Position numbers and translations under genes: made by a program. From contig DUAT01000068.1 of NCBI GenBank assembly GCA_012960755.1, positions 1-64,000 of the forward strand: a DNA stretch of 64,000 nucleotides. The letters run 5' to 3'. Under the pieces are notes generated by a model. That model did not search any database, was not told the DNA's origin, and saw nothing but the letters and a program-made list of their open reading frames with translations. This DNA comes from Gammaproteobacteria bacterium (GTDB lineage Bacteria > Pseudomonadota > Gammaproteobacteria > Pseudomonadales > Azotimanducaceae_A). Every line of letters begins with the position of its first letter. Position 1 is the first letter of the stretch. Shown in pieces: positions 9,588 to 17,662 of the stretch.

Positions 9588-9675
9588 TCTCATCACGTGC
9601 TCTCATGGGACGCTCTCATCAGAACCGCTCATCAGTCCCTCCCATCAGAACTTCTCACCAGACTTTTTATCAGAG
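9588..9675. repeat. Degenerate 13-bp tandem repeat
   Basis: Six or seven imperfect units built on CTCTCATCAGAAC: GCTCTCATGGGAC, GCTCTCATCAGAAC, CGCTCATCAGTCC, CTCCCATCAGAAC, TTCTCACCAGAC and TTTTTATCAGAG, with ATCTCATCACGT just before. It sits between the cyclase start and the end of the luciferase-like gene. The rest of the 404-bp gap (9319-9722) shows nothing else I can name. Confidence 0.6.
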
Positions 9676-9722
9676 CCTTGGCTTGTGGTTTCCTAACTGG
9701 AAATTCCCTCGCCTGATGTCCA

Positions 9723-10577
9723 CTATGCATTAATCAGCTCACCCAGCTGCTGCCAGGTGGATGACGCTGTAACGTCCAGATTTACGGGGCTAAGAATAAT
9801 CTGATCGACCCCGTGCTCACGTTGCGAGCGATAACGCTCGAGAATCTTCTGTTGATCACCCCAGGCTATCAGCGTATCGATAAAGTGATCGTTACCGCCG
9901 TCGGCAAAGTCAGAATCGGCGAAGCCCGCTTCCCGCCAGGCCCTGTGATAGTTTTCGAGGGGCATATAGATAGAAACCGCGCGCCTTGCCTGTTCACGAG
10001 CAATGCTTGCATCTTTTTCAAATACCGTTGGCTGCATGAGGTGAAGTTTGCCAGCCCCAATCCTATCTTTTGACTGTCGCGAGTATTCCACCGGCATCAT
10101 ATAAACATAAGCCCCGTCCAGTCGCAGGGCAGCTACATTCATCAATTGTGGTCCGTGAGCGGCGAGGTAGACCGGTACATCGCCATGGTGCTGGAACATC
10201 AGCTCTGTCGCCTCATATCGATCTAAAAACGCATTCAATTTCTGTACAGGCGCCATCCAGGGGAGTCCGCGCTGATCATTGCCTACCTTGTTGGAAACGC
10301 CGATACCGAGTTCAAACCGATTACCGGATGCCTCCGCCAGCGAAAATGCAGCGGCTTTGATAGCGCGCTCATCCCTGGCGTAAATGTTGGTAATCGCTGT
10401 ACCGACATGGATCGTGCTCGTCGCGTTTAGCAGGCTGGCACAGGTAACAAACGGATCGCGACCAAACATTTCCGGCACCCACAGGTTGTCGAAACCGCAT
10501 TGTTCCGCACTACGTGCAATGTCAGCCAGCTGGCTGGTTGAAAAAAAATCAGCGGCGATCATCAACCCATAACTCAT
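9723..10577 (-). CDS. LLM-class (luciferase-like) flavin/F420 oxidoreductase
   Basis: 284 residues of bacterial-luciferase-like TIM barrel: ADIARSAEQCGFDNLWVPE at the N-terminus, then VTCASLLNATSTIHVGTAITN and the NRFELGIGVSNKVG loop, all typical of the F420- or FMN-dependent LLM superfamily. These enzymes move hydride to or from reduced flavin, or act as monooxygenases with free FMNH2. The substrate is not deducible. AAAGGAC stands six bases before the ATG. The gene is alone on the minus strand. It is one of two LLM proteins in the window (see 14451-15494), which differ in length and sequence and are not recent duplicates. Confidence 0.88.
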   Translation of the reverse strand: MSYGLMIAADFFSTSQLADIARSAEQCGFDNLWVPEMFGRDPFVTCASLLNATSTIHVGTAITNIYARDERAIKAAAFSLAEASGNRFELGIGVSNKVGNDQRGLPWMAPVQKLNAFLDRYEATELMFQHHGDVPVYLAAHGPQLMNVAALRLDGAYVYMMPVEYSRQSKDRIGAGKLHLMQPTVFEKDASIAREQARRAVSIYMPLENYHRAWREAGFADSDFADGGNDHFIDTLIAWGDQQKILERYRSQREHGVDQIILSPVNLDVTASSTWQQLGELINA

Positions 10578-10718
10578 GGTATGTCCTTTAGGTTATTTGT
10601 TAGGAAAAGGTGACAGATTTGTTTTTTCATAGCAAGCTACGGCTACCGGCAATGCCGGGGTTTAAGGTCGGATGAGATACAGTTTTTGTAAATCAAATTT
10701 CCAGGGGTTGGTTCGAAC

Positions 10719-11417
10719 ATGGGATTAAAGGTAATCGGCGCGGGATTTGGACGAACCGGTACGGCATCTCTTAAGGTTGCTCTTGAACATCTCGGATATG
10801 CACCCTGCCACCATATGAAGGAAGTATTTCCCAGCCTTGAACAAATCAACTGGTTTGATCAGGCATCAAGGGGAGATCCTGTTGACTGGGATAAAGTCTT
10901 TAGTAAATTTCAAGCCTCTGTCGATTGGCCTTCTGTAGCATATTATCAAGAGTTAGCTGAACATTTTCCCGATGCAAAAGTCGTACTCAGCGTACGTGAT
11001 GCTGAAGCGTGGCACAAAAGCGTGAGTGAAACGATTTACGCGATCAGCAATAACATACCAACATGGTTACGGTTCGTCGCACCGCCTGTTGATCGTATTT
11101 GTAAGATGATATACCGGCTGATCTGGGACGGGACATTTTCCGGAGAATTCGAGAATCGCGATTTTGCGATTGGTGTTTTTAACAAACATATCGAGGATGT
11201 AAAACAAATCATCCCCGCAGAGCGACTGCTGATTCATACCGCATCAGAGGGTTGGCAACCGTTGTGTGATTTTCTGGGTAAACCACTGCCTGATCTACCT
11301 TACCCCCGGGTTAATGAAGCAAAAGAACTCAAACGCGCTGTTATTGTACTGAAAATTCTACGATGGGTTCCGGCTTTGGCTATTGTTTTGCTTACACTTG
11401 GCCTTGTCTGGGATTAA
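10719..11417 (+). CDS. Sulfotransferase-family protein with C-terminal membrane helix
   Basis: 232 residues. The N-terminal GAGFGRTGTASLKVAL is the PAPS-binding 5'-phosphosulfate loop of the Sulfotransfer_4-type family, and VVLSVRDAEAWHKSVS is the 3'-phosphate-binding region. The last 25 residues (ILRWVPALAIVLLTLGLVWD) form a hydrophobic helix that should anchor the protein to the inner membrane. Homologues are common in marine bacteria and in eukaryotes, but few have known acceptors. It is transcribed rightward, converges with the SRPBCC-PDZ gene and has no obvious operon partner. Confidence 0.85.
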   Translation: MGLKVIGAGFGRTGTASLKVALEHLGYAPCHHMKEVFPSLEQINWFDQASRGDPVDWDKVFSKFQASVDWPSVAYYQELAEHFPDAKVVLSVRDAEAWHKSVSETIYAISNNIPTWLRFVAPPVDRICKMIYRLIWDGTFSGEFENRDFAIGVFNKHIEDVKQIIPAERLLIHTASEGWQPLCDFLGKPLPDLPYPRVNEAKELKRAVIVLKILRWVPALAIVLLTLGLVWD

Positions 11418-11456
11418 CCGATATCCCTCGGGAAGAAAAAGCCTGCACAAAAAGTA

Positions 11457-12101
11457 TTACAGTGTAGCGGTTCCCTTGAGGAGTTTACCGTCCCTTATCC
11501 AAGTGGATTCTACTTCATCACCGGATTTGAGGACCCTCAGCAAAGCCTGAACACACCACTGCGTGAAGACCGGCGCGCTGCCGAAAGTAACGAGGCGATC
11601 ACCCGACTGCAATCCGAGTCGTTCCCCAAACAGACCTGGCATGACCCCGGTGAGAATCAGCCCTGACCCACATTCATCAGCTGTGAACCCGGAAAAGGCC
11701 CAGGGCATCGAATGTCTCGAGACTTCAACCCCGGTTTCAAGGAATAAAATAAAATCGGCAGTGATCTGATCCCCACCGAGAACGAAAAGAGGTACCGCAG
11801 TCTTCACCCACTCAGGCAATTTATACTGACGAACTGTCACCTGCGTTCCGTTACCAGCAGGCACGAGAGCCACGGATATTTCAGAATCCATACAAGGTTC
11901 AGAGTGTTTGTGCACGGTAATGAGGCTTTCAGCTTCCATATTGGTAATTTCACCAGTAGTCTGAAAACCTGGCAAACAGGGCCATGCAGTCAGCCAGGCA
12001 GGCTGGCGGTCATTTCGTAGCTGTAACATCTGCCAGACCTTTTTCACGGGCTGATCAATTTCAAACTCGGCGAAATAACCGTTGTCCCGAAACTCTCCCA
12101 T
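11457..12101 (-). CDS. SRPBCC (START-like) domain fused to a PDZ domain
   Basis: 214 residues. Residues 1 to about 130 resemble the SRPBCC helix-grip fold (FAEFEIDQPVKKVWQMLQ at the start, the WPCLPGF turn, and paired strands ending in GTQVTVRQYKLP). Residues from about 145 form a PDZ-like module: SGLILTGVMPGLFGERLGLQSGDRLVTFG, the usual carboxylate-binding and strand pattern, then a VLKSGDEVESTWIRDGK tail. No signal peptide or protease domain is present. SRPBCC domains bind hydrophobic ligands and PDZ domains bind C-termini, so an adaptor or ligand-sensing role can be guessed. AAGGAGA seven bases before the ATG supports the start. Confidence 0.7.
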   Translation of the reverse strand: MGEFRDNGYFAEFEIDQPVKKVWQMLQLRNDRQPAWLTAWPCLPGFQTTGEITNMEAESLITVHKHSEPCMDSEISVALVPAGNGTQVTVRQYKLPEWVKTAVPLFVLGGDQITADFILFLETGVEVSRHSMPWAFSGFTADECGSGLILTGVMPGLFGERLGLQSGDRLVTFGSAPVFTQWCVQALLRVLKSGDEVESTWIRDGKLLKGTATL

Positions 12102-12289
12102 GAAGTCTCTCCTTTTACAGTTACTTTTACACTTTCCACCTTGTTTAGTTCAAGCATATTCACTGAAATACGCTGGCAACGCGAATACAAGGTGGGTATC
12201 GCTGCACACAAGACAAAACATTGATAAGAAAGTACTATCGCGTATCCGGTGACTCGCACCAAAGCAAAAATCAAAAAAAGGAACCCCCC

Positions 12290-13486
12290 ATGCCCGGTCC
12301 ACTGAGTGATTATCGTATCCTTGAACTTACAACCACCGTTTCCGGTCCCATGGCGACAATGGTTCTCGCGGATCAGGGTGCCGATGTCATCAAGATCGAG
12401 CCACCCCTATTGGGCGATACCTGCCGCTACCTTGGTAGTTCTCGAAATGGTATAGGTGCAATGTTTGCCGTGCTGAACAGGAACAAGCGATCGCTGGTAC
12501 TGGACCTCAAGGGTGAAGCTGATATGGCAATCTTTCATAAGCTGGTTGCAACGGCGGATGTTCTACTCGAAAATTATCGGCCGGGAGTCGTCAATAAACT
12601 TGGCATTGACTATGAAACCCTTACAAAGATCAATCCGGATTTAATCTACGTATCGATCACCGGCTACGGGCAATCTGGCCCTTATGAGACCAGAAAAGTA
12701 TATGACCCCCTGATTCAAGCAAGCAGCGGCATCGCCTCGGAACAGGACCTTGGGTCACCCACCAATTTGAGGACCATCATCTTTGACAAGGTCACTGCAT
12801 TGACGGCGGCACAGGCACTGACCGCCGCCCTGTTACAGAGAGAAAAAACCGGCAAGGGACAACATCTTCCTATTTCGATGCTGCACTCATCGCTTTACTA
12901 TCTCTGGCCTGATGTCATGTGGTCCCGGACACTACAGGGTGAAGGCATAACACACGCTGGTGAACTTGCCGACTACTTCCAGGTGTTTAAAGCGCAGGAC
13001 GGCTTTCTGAGTATAATCCTGATTGGTGATCCGGATTTTGAGGCCTTCTGTCTCTGGGCAGGCTCAGAATTACACAAGGACCCACGGGTGTTAACCCTTG
13101 CGGACCGTATTGCCAATGCACCGTTCTTTCAGGCGGAGGTCGACAAGTTACTCGCCGATAAGAGGACCGAAGATGTCTGCCTCGAGCTGGATGCAATGGG
13201 AATCCCTGTCGCTCGAGTCAATACAGTGGATAACGTCCATGAAGACCCCCAGGTTAATCACGAGCATATGCTGATTGAGACGGATCATCCCCTCATCGGC
13301 GCCATGCGCTACCCGGTCCCACCATTTCAACTGAATGATCAGGACGAGTTCCCAAGGCTGCACGCGCCGTCGCTCGGTGAGAACTCAACTGAGATTCTAA
13401 CGGAGCTGAAGATCGACCCTGAAGAGATTGAGCGACTTGAAAAGCGAGAAGCGACCAACCGTGAGCTGCTGAAGGAATTTGTGTAA
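12290..13486 (+). CDS. CaiB/BaiF family CoA-transferase (class III)
   Basis: 398 residues from the ATG at 12290, chosen because AAAAAGGA lies eight bases before it. The N-terminus LSDYRILELTTTVSGPMATMVLADQGADVIKIEPP is classic for family III CoA-transferases. The aspartate that forms the acyl-anhydride intermediate is D139 (KVYDPLIQASSG). The glycine loop ITGYGQSGPY precedes it and the C-terminal lid (PVPPFQLNDQDEFPRLHAPSLGENS) is intact. These enzymes move CoA between organic acids; examples act on formate/oxalate, carnitine, bile acids and alpha-methylacyl-CoA. It is likely part of a carboxylic-acid degradation route with the LLM, SDR and hotdog genes around it. Confidence 0.9.
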   Translation: MPGPLSDYRILELTTTVSGPMATMVLADQGADVIKIEPPLLGDTCRYLGSSRNGIGAMFAVLNRNKRSLVLDLKGEADMAIFHKLVATADVLLENYRPGVVNKLGIDYETLTKINPDLIYVSITGYGQSGPYETRKVYDPLIQASSGIASEQDLGSPTNLRTIIFDKVTALTAAQALTAALLQREKTGKGQHLPISMLHSSLYYLWPDVMWSRTLQGEGITHAGELADYFQVFKAQDGFLSIILIGDPDFEAFCLWAGSELHKDPRVLTLADRIANAPFFQAEVDKLLADKRTEDVCLELDAMGIPVARVNTVDNVHEDPQVNHEHMLIETDHPLIGAMRYPVPPFQLNDQDEFPRLHAPSLGENSTEILTELKIDPEEIERLEKREATNRELLKEFV

Positions 13487-13652
13487 GACTAGCGTTTTCT
13501 TTGGGTAGCGCATTTTGTATCTCACGGTCGTACGCTGTACCTGCATCGATTTTTCTGTCCCACCAGACTGACCAGCCTTCATTTTCCAATGCCGCGACGA
13601 GAGGCGCAACGCGGGTTCGGTCAGGTGATGCATATGAGATGAATATGTCCAT
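13487..13652 (-). pseudogene. TIR-domain protein, N-terminal fragment
   Basis: The minus strand from 13652 encodes MDIFISYASPDRTRVAPLVA, then ALENEGWSVWWDRKIDAG and AYDREIQNAL, the first half of a TIR domain of the type found at the front of bacterial TPR or cyclase-like signalling proteins. It then runs out into the 3' end of the CoA-transferase gene on the other strand, with no second half of the domain and no effector. It is a fragment left by deletion, not a functional gene. Confidence 0.7.
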
Positions 13653-13654
13653 GG

Positions 13655-14010
13655 TCAGAGCGTGAGCAGAAACCATTCGGGATGCATACCAAACATGAGT
13701 TGACCCACATCTTCATAACGGCAATAGGCTTTGGAAACATGTTGGGTCATGGCATGCGCATCGCGAAAGTTTCTCTCGAAACCGGCACCAATTTTAATGC
13801 CATGTATACCAACCGCTTCGTGAACCAGGTCAACCGCTTCGGTACAGGATTCCGCAACGAAACATGCGGCAAGCTGGCATCGTTCGACAGACGCATCAGA
13901 TAGAATTCCATCCCGTTCGCAATCTTCATAAGCAGCGGAAATAGAATCGATCAGGTAGACCCTGGACGCATCAACGAGTGCCCGGGCTTTCCCCGCATGA
14001 TGTTGAGTGA
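13655..14010 (-). pseudogene. Acyl-CoA dehydrogenase family, C-terminal fragment
   Basis: Reading the minus strand in one open frame to a TGA at 13655-13657 gives about 110 residues with AGKARALVDASRVYLIDSIS, EAVDLVHEAVG, FERNFRDAHAMTQHVSKAY and a short FGMHPEWF tail. This is the C-terminal helical domain of the acyl-CoA dehydrogenase/HsaA-type monooxygenase family; the full protein at 20996 is a distant relative. The flavin domain and N-terminus are gone, and the sequence stops resembling the family near 14010. The fragment abuts the TIR fragment, so at least two deletions have met here. Confidence 0.75.
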
Positions 14011-14037
14011 CGTCTCGACAATGGAGAAAGGAACTGG

Positions 14038-14376
14038 ATCATTGTTGAAGGTGCTACCCGGCACAATTCGACCCTGACATTCAAAGAAGTTCAGATTGCC
14101 GGTAACGGCTGGCTTGTCATGCATCCCTTTGAAGATGGCGCACCAAACGGCGATAAGTACGTTGCTGCCACATACGTTGAAGATGGCAGTAATCTCAATG
14201 TTGATATTAAAGTTCACAAAGGCGTTGCCACTGGAGAATTTTTTATCGTGATGCTGCACAGAGATCTCAATGAAAATAAAATTCTGGACTTTGTGTTCGT
14301 GGATGATGTCAATGTAATGGAGAAGGCTGTATTTGAAGGCAACACAATGATAGGCCACGCTATTCCCGCCCCATAG
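14038..14376 (+). pseudogene. Secreted-protein fragment (DUF7282-like domain)
   Basis: An open frame ending in TAG at 14374-14376 encodes about 110 residues: LTFKEVQIAGNGWLVMHPF, EDGAPNGDKYVAATYVEDGS, a beta-rich middle, and MLHRDLNENKILDFVF. The pattern resembles the small extracellular DUF7282-type domain that is often repeated in exported proteins. No start codon with a ribosome-binding site or signal peptide is seen before the homology begins next to the acyl-CoA dehydrogenase fragment. An internal ATG at 14119 would give only 85 residues. I read it as a 5'-truncated relic; a functional small ORF is less likely. Confidence 0.5.
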
Positions 14377-14450
14377 GGTGTACTGGTTTAGTCTGGAGCC
14401 TGTAGAGAACCAGCACACAAGTGTATAGTAAGGCTGAATCCTACCTCGGA

Positions 14451-15494
14451 ATGACCACTATGAAATTTGATTTGATGACCGGTAGCAGCAGCTGGAAAAA
14501 GACCGCCGAGCTCGCCACGGAGGTGGAACGAGCTGGTTTCTCTGGCATGCTTTTCACAGAAGGCGGTCAGGTGCCGTGGATGATGATAGCCGCAGCGGCA
14601 ACCACGGCACCCACCCTCGAGTTCTCCACCGGCATCGCAGTAGCCTTTCCCCGCAGCCCCATGATCTCTGCACAAATCGCCTGGGAACTGGCGCAGAATA
14701 CTGAAGGCCGTTTTCGCCTCGGTCTCGGCTCCCAGGTTCGCGGCCATGTCGAGAGACGTTACGGCGCCGTCTGGGACAAACCAGCACCTCAAATGCGTGA
14801 TTACGTGGAGGCGTTCAAGGCCTGCATCCGCGCGTTTCGCCGTGACGAGAAACTCAACCATGAAGGCCCGTATTACCAGCTATCGCTGTTACCGGAACAA
14901 TGGTCCCCACCACGTCACGATCATGAAGACATTAAGATCGACATTTCGGCAGTCGGCCCTTATATGTGCCGCGTGGCAGGGGAACTTTGCGACGGTGTGC
15001 ACGTGCACCCGATGCATTCCATGCACTACATCAACAATCGGCTGCTTCCCGAAATCGAGGCAGGCGCGGCCCGGTCCGGCAGGAGTGTCGACGATATTGA
15101 CCTCATCATTCCGGTGTTCGCGATTCCAGGAGATAGTGCTGAGGAACGGGCGCTGATGGTACAACGGGCTCGAACCCAGATCGCTTTTTACGGCTCGACC
15201 CCAAACTATGCGTTTCAATTCGACGACCTTGGTTTCACCGGCACCACTGCAAAGTTGCGAGAGTTGATGAAAAAGGGCGACATTCAAGGGCTGGCAGACA
15301 CAGTAACGGACGAAATGCTCGACCACTTTGCCCTGGTGGCGAAGTGGGACGACATGGCCGACGCGCTGAGCACCCGATATGCGGGCGTTGCGAGCCGTGT
15401 CGTCACTTATCTGGCAAGCGAAGATATTCGTCGCAAACCGGACAATCTGTCGAAATGGGGCGAAATAGCGCGGGCAGTGTCTAACGAATCTTAG
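14451..15494 (+). CDS. LLM-class F420-dependent oxidoreductase (TIGR03617-like)
   Basis: 347 residues of luciferase-like barrel: KFDLMTGSSSWKKTAELATE, then ERAGFSGMLFTEGG, AFPRSPMISAQIAWELAQ and GRFRLGLGSQVRGHVERRYG. The length and the PAPQMRDYVEAFKACIRAF helix fit the actinobacterial-type subfamily usually annotated as F420-dependent (TIGR03617). The substrate is unknown. The start at 14451 is one of several close ATG/GTG codons; none has a strong ribosome-binding site. It begins a rightward run with an SDR (gap 76 bp) and a serine hydrolase (gap 42 bp). Confidence 0.87.
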   Translation: MTTMKFDLMTGSSSWKKTAELATEVERAGFSGMLFTEGGQVPWMMIAAAATTAPTLEFSTGIAVAFPRSPMISAQIAWELAQNTEGRFRLGLGSQVRGHVERRYGAVWDKPAPQMRDYVEAFKACIRAFRRDEKLNHEGPYYQLSLLPEQWSPPRHDHEDIKIDISAVGPYMCRVAGELCDGVHVHPMHSMHYINNRLLPEIEAGAARSGRSVDDIDLIIPVFAIPGDSAEERALMVQRARTQIAFYGSTPNYAFQFDDLGFTGTTAKLRELMKKGDIQGLADTVTDEMLDHFALVAKWDDMADALSTRYAGVASRVVTYLASEDIRRKPDNLSKWGEIARAVSNES

Positions 15495-15570
15495 ATGGCG
15501 CATATAGTGTTAATCATCCTCGCATCAGAGGAGATTACTCGCTCTCTCATATATTCAGGTAGATTTAATT

Positions 15571-16377
15571 ATGGCAAATCGGCTCCAGAACAAGGTTGCA
15601 GTCATTACCGGCGGCACCAGTGGGATTGGTGCAGCGACTGCGGAACTGTTCTCCCGGGAAGGCGCGAAGGTGGTCATATGCGGTCGCTCGGAAGAAAAAG
15701 GCATGCGATTGGCAGAACGTTTAGGGCATGACGTTAAATTCATTCGAGCCGATGTCATGAACGAAGATGACATCAAGAACACCATTGAGTTTGCTGTCGC
15801 TGAATTTGGCGGTCTGGATATCCTGTTTAACAATGCGGGTGGGCCTACCCATGGAACACCCACAGATGTGGACGAAACCGCGATTCACTACGCGATGCAA
15901 CTGCTGTTCAGCAGTGCCGTGCTGGGTATCAAACATGCCGTGCCGTACATGGAGCAGCGTGGGGGTGGTGCCATCATCAATAACTCAAGTGTCGCTGCTA
16001 TTCGGGACAACCAGGGAGATCTCTTGTATTCAGCGGCCAAGGCGGCACTGACACACTACACCCGATTGACAGGTGTGCGACTTGGCCCCCTGGGTATTCG
16101 TGTTAATTGCATCTCCCCGGGCGCAATCGCCACGCCCATCTTTTGGGGTGGTTCGGCCAGGGCTAATGCTCTGACGGATGAAGACAACGAAAGGAAGATG
16201 GCAAAACTGCAACAGAATCTTGCCAGTGCCACGCCTATGAAAAAAACTGGTCTTGCGGACGACATTGCGCGTGGCGCACTCTATCTGGCGAGTGAAGATG
16301 GCCGGTTTGTAAACAGTCACGATCTGGTCATCGATGGCGGCAGAACGAGTATGTTCAACCAACCAAACAATGCCTGA
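15571..16377 (+). CDS. Short-chain dehydrogenase/reductase (SDR)
   Basis: 268 residues with a classical SDR fold: TGGTSGIG cofactor loop, NNAG at the central strand, catalytic Ser in NNSSVAA, YSAAK as the YxxxK pair, and the SPGAI after strand beta-6. The Arg after the second strand (CGRSEEK) favours NADP(H). It oxidises or reduces an alcohol/ketone; the substrate is not known. It lies between the LLM oxidoreductase and a serine hydrolase in the same direction, so the three may be an operon acting on one compound. Confidence 0.9.
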   Translation: MANRLQNKVAVITGGTSGIGAATAELFSREGAKVVICGRSEEKGMRLAERLGHDVKFIRADVMNEDDIKNTIEFAVAEFGGLDILFNNAGGPTHGTPTDVDETAIHYAMQLLFSSAVLGIKHAVPYMEQRGGGAIINNSSVAAIRDNQGDLLYSAAKAALTHYTRLTGVRLGPLGIRVNCISPGAIATPIFWGGSARANALTDEDNERKMAKLQQNLASATPMKKTGLADDIARGALYLASEDGRFVNSHDLVIDGGRTSMFNQPNNA

Positions 16378-16419
16378 TTGCAACAATCTACCAGCGCGAC
16401 CAAAACCGGACATCTGGTT

Positions 16420-17655
16420 ATGAAAATTTTGAAGATTACAGCAACTCTGATAGCCACAGGATTATTGGTCGCCGGGGTCTCTATCCTCTGGATTGGCAGC
16501 GGATTGACTCCCGTTCCCGACCTTGGCAAAACGACGGTGATTGACCGGGAAGTGTATAACCCCACTTATTCTGCCTCAATCGAAAAAGCAAGCGCACAAC
16601 TGGTTGACGCAAGGGTTCACCTTGTAGCACCGGCACTGTCTCTTGCTGTCGGAGTCGACGGAGAGCTGGTCTGGGCAGAACCACACGGATTTGCGAACCT
16701 CTCGACCATGGATCCGGTAAAAATCACGACCCGTTTTCCCATCGGCAGCGTGTCGAAAAGCATTCCCGCAGCCGCCGTATCCCAACTGGTTGAAACAGGC
16801 GCAATCGATCTTGATGCAGATATTCATACCTATGTGCCAGGCTACCCCCCGCAGGAATACGAGATAACCACACGGCAACTCCTGTCTCACCAGGCAGGTA
16901 TTCGCCATTACAATCTGGCGTTTATCCCACCCGTTTTTTCAGAAATGGGACTCAACCGTCAATTCAACACAGTGAAAGAAAGTCTTGTTATATTCGAAAA
17001 CGACGATTTGTTATTCGAACCCGACACTGACTTCAGCTATAGCTCTTTTGGCTATACGCTGATTAGTGCAGTCATTGAAGGCGCAAGTAACAAGGAATTC
17101 CTCCTGGTTCTCGAGGATCAGATATTCAGTCAGTTGAATATGAACCGAAGCCAGGCCAATTATTCAGACCGTAAGGTATCAGACAAGGTATCCGGATGCA
17201 TTTCCCGCTTTTCTGACAAGCAGGTTCTACCTGAACCTGTCACAAATTCCAGCAACAAATGGGCTGGTGGTAGTTTGCTATCAACTCCCAGTGACCTGGT
17301 GAAATTCGGCAATGCACTTTTGGCCGGACAGCTGCTCCAGGCTGAAACATTGAAGATGATGTTTACACCACGAAAGACCAGCAATGGCGAACTCAATCCA
17401 CAGCACTACGGCCTGGGATGGCGGATAGGTGGTATGTACTACCCAGGCGGAACTGAAGAAATCATCACGATGATTAATCATGGCGGCACAGCCATGGGCG
17501 CGATTAGCGTATTGGTACTAATGCCTGATAGCGGACTGGTATTTGCGATGAGCGCGAATTCTGCAGGCGATGCCGGATCCAGTGCATTGTTGCCCGAAGC
17601 TGCGTCAATGATAAGAATTTTCCTGGATCAATTGTCGGGGGATCACTTGATCTAG
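16420..17655 (+). CDS. Serine beta-lactamase-like hydrolase (class C/esterase type)
   Basis: 411 residues from the ATG at 16420. An uncleaved N-terminal signal/membrane helix (residues 3-27) puts the enzyme in the periplasm. The Ser-x-x-Lys nucleophile motif is S110-V-S-K113, and Y207-S-S stands where class C enzymes have Tyr-x-Asn; a GGTAMG segment near the C-terminus serves as the third motif. This family includes AmpC, D-aminopeptidases and many esterases; a true beta-lactamase role is not implied. It follows the SDR by 42 bp and ends 7 bp from the convergent PQQ dehydrogenase. Confidence 0.85.
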   Translation: MKILKITATLIATGLLVAGVSILWIGSGLTPVPDLGKTTVIDREVYNPTYSASIEKASAQLVDARVHLVAPALSLAVGVDGELVWAEPHGFANLSTMDPVKITTRFPIGSVSKSIPAAAVSQLVETGAIDLDADIHTYVPGYPPQEYEITTRQLLSHQAGIRHYNLAFIPPVFSEMGLNRQFNTVKESLVIFENDDLLFEPDTDFSYSSFGYTLISAVIEGASNKEFLLVLEDQIFSQLNMNRSQANYSDRKVSDKVSGCISRFSDKQVLPEPVTNSSNKWAGGSLLSTPSDLVKFGNALLAGQLLQAETLKMMFTPRKTSNGELNPQHYGLGWRIGGMYYPGGTEEIITMINHGGTAMGAISVLVLMPDSGLVFAMSANSAGDAGSSALLPEAASMIRIFLDQLSGDHLI

Positions 17656-17662
17656 GAAGCCC

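Noticed and set aside
13682..13903. Plus-strand ORF of 73 codons
   Set aside because: It is the complement of the acyl-CoA dehydrogenase fragment, which reads as a clear C-terminal domain on the minus strand.
14388..14861. Minus-strand ORF of 157 codons
   Set aside because: It is antisense to the luciferase-like gene at 14451, whose protein shows full family motifs.
16420..17655. True beta-lactamase (resistance gene)
   Set aside because: The SxxK and Tyr motifs are shared with many esterases and peptidases; position in an SDR/LLM run and the YSS in place of YxN argue for another hydrolase.
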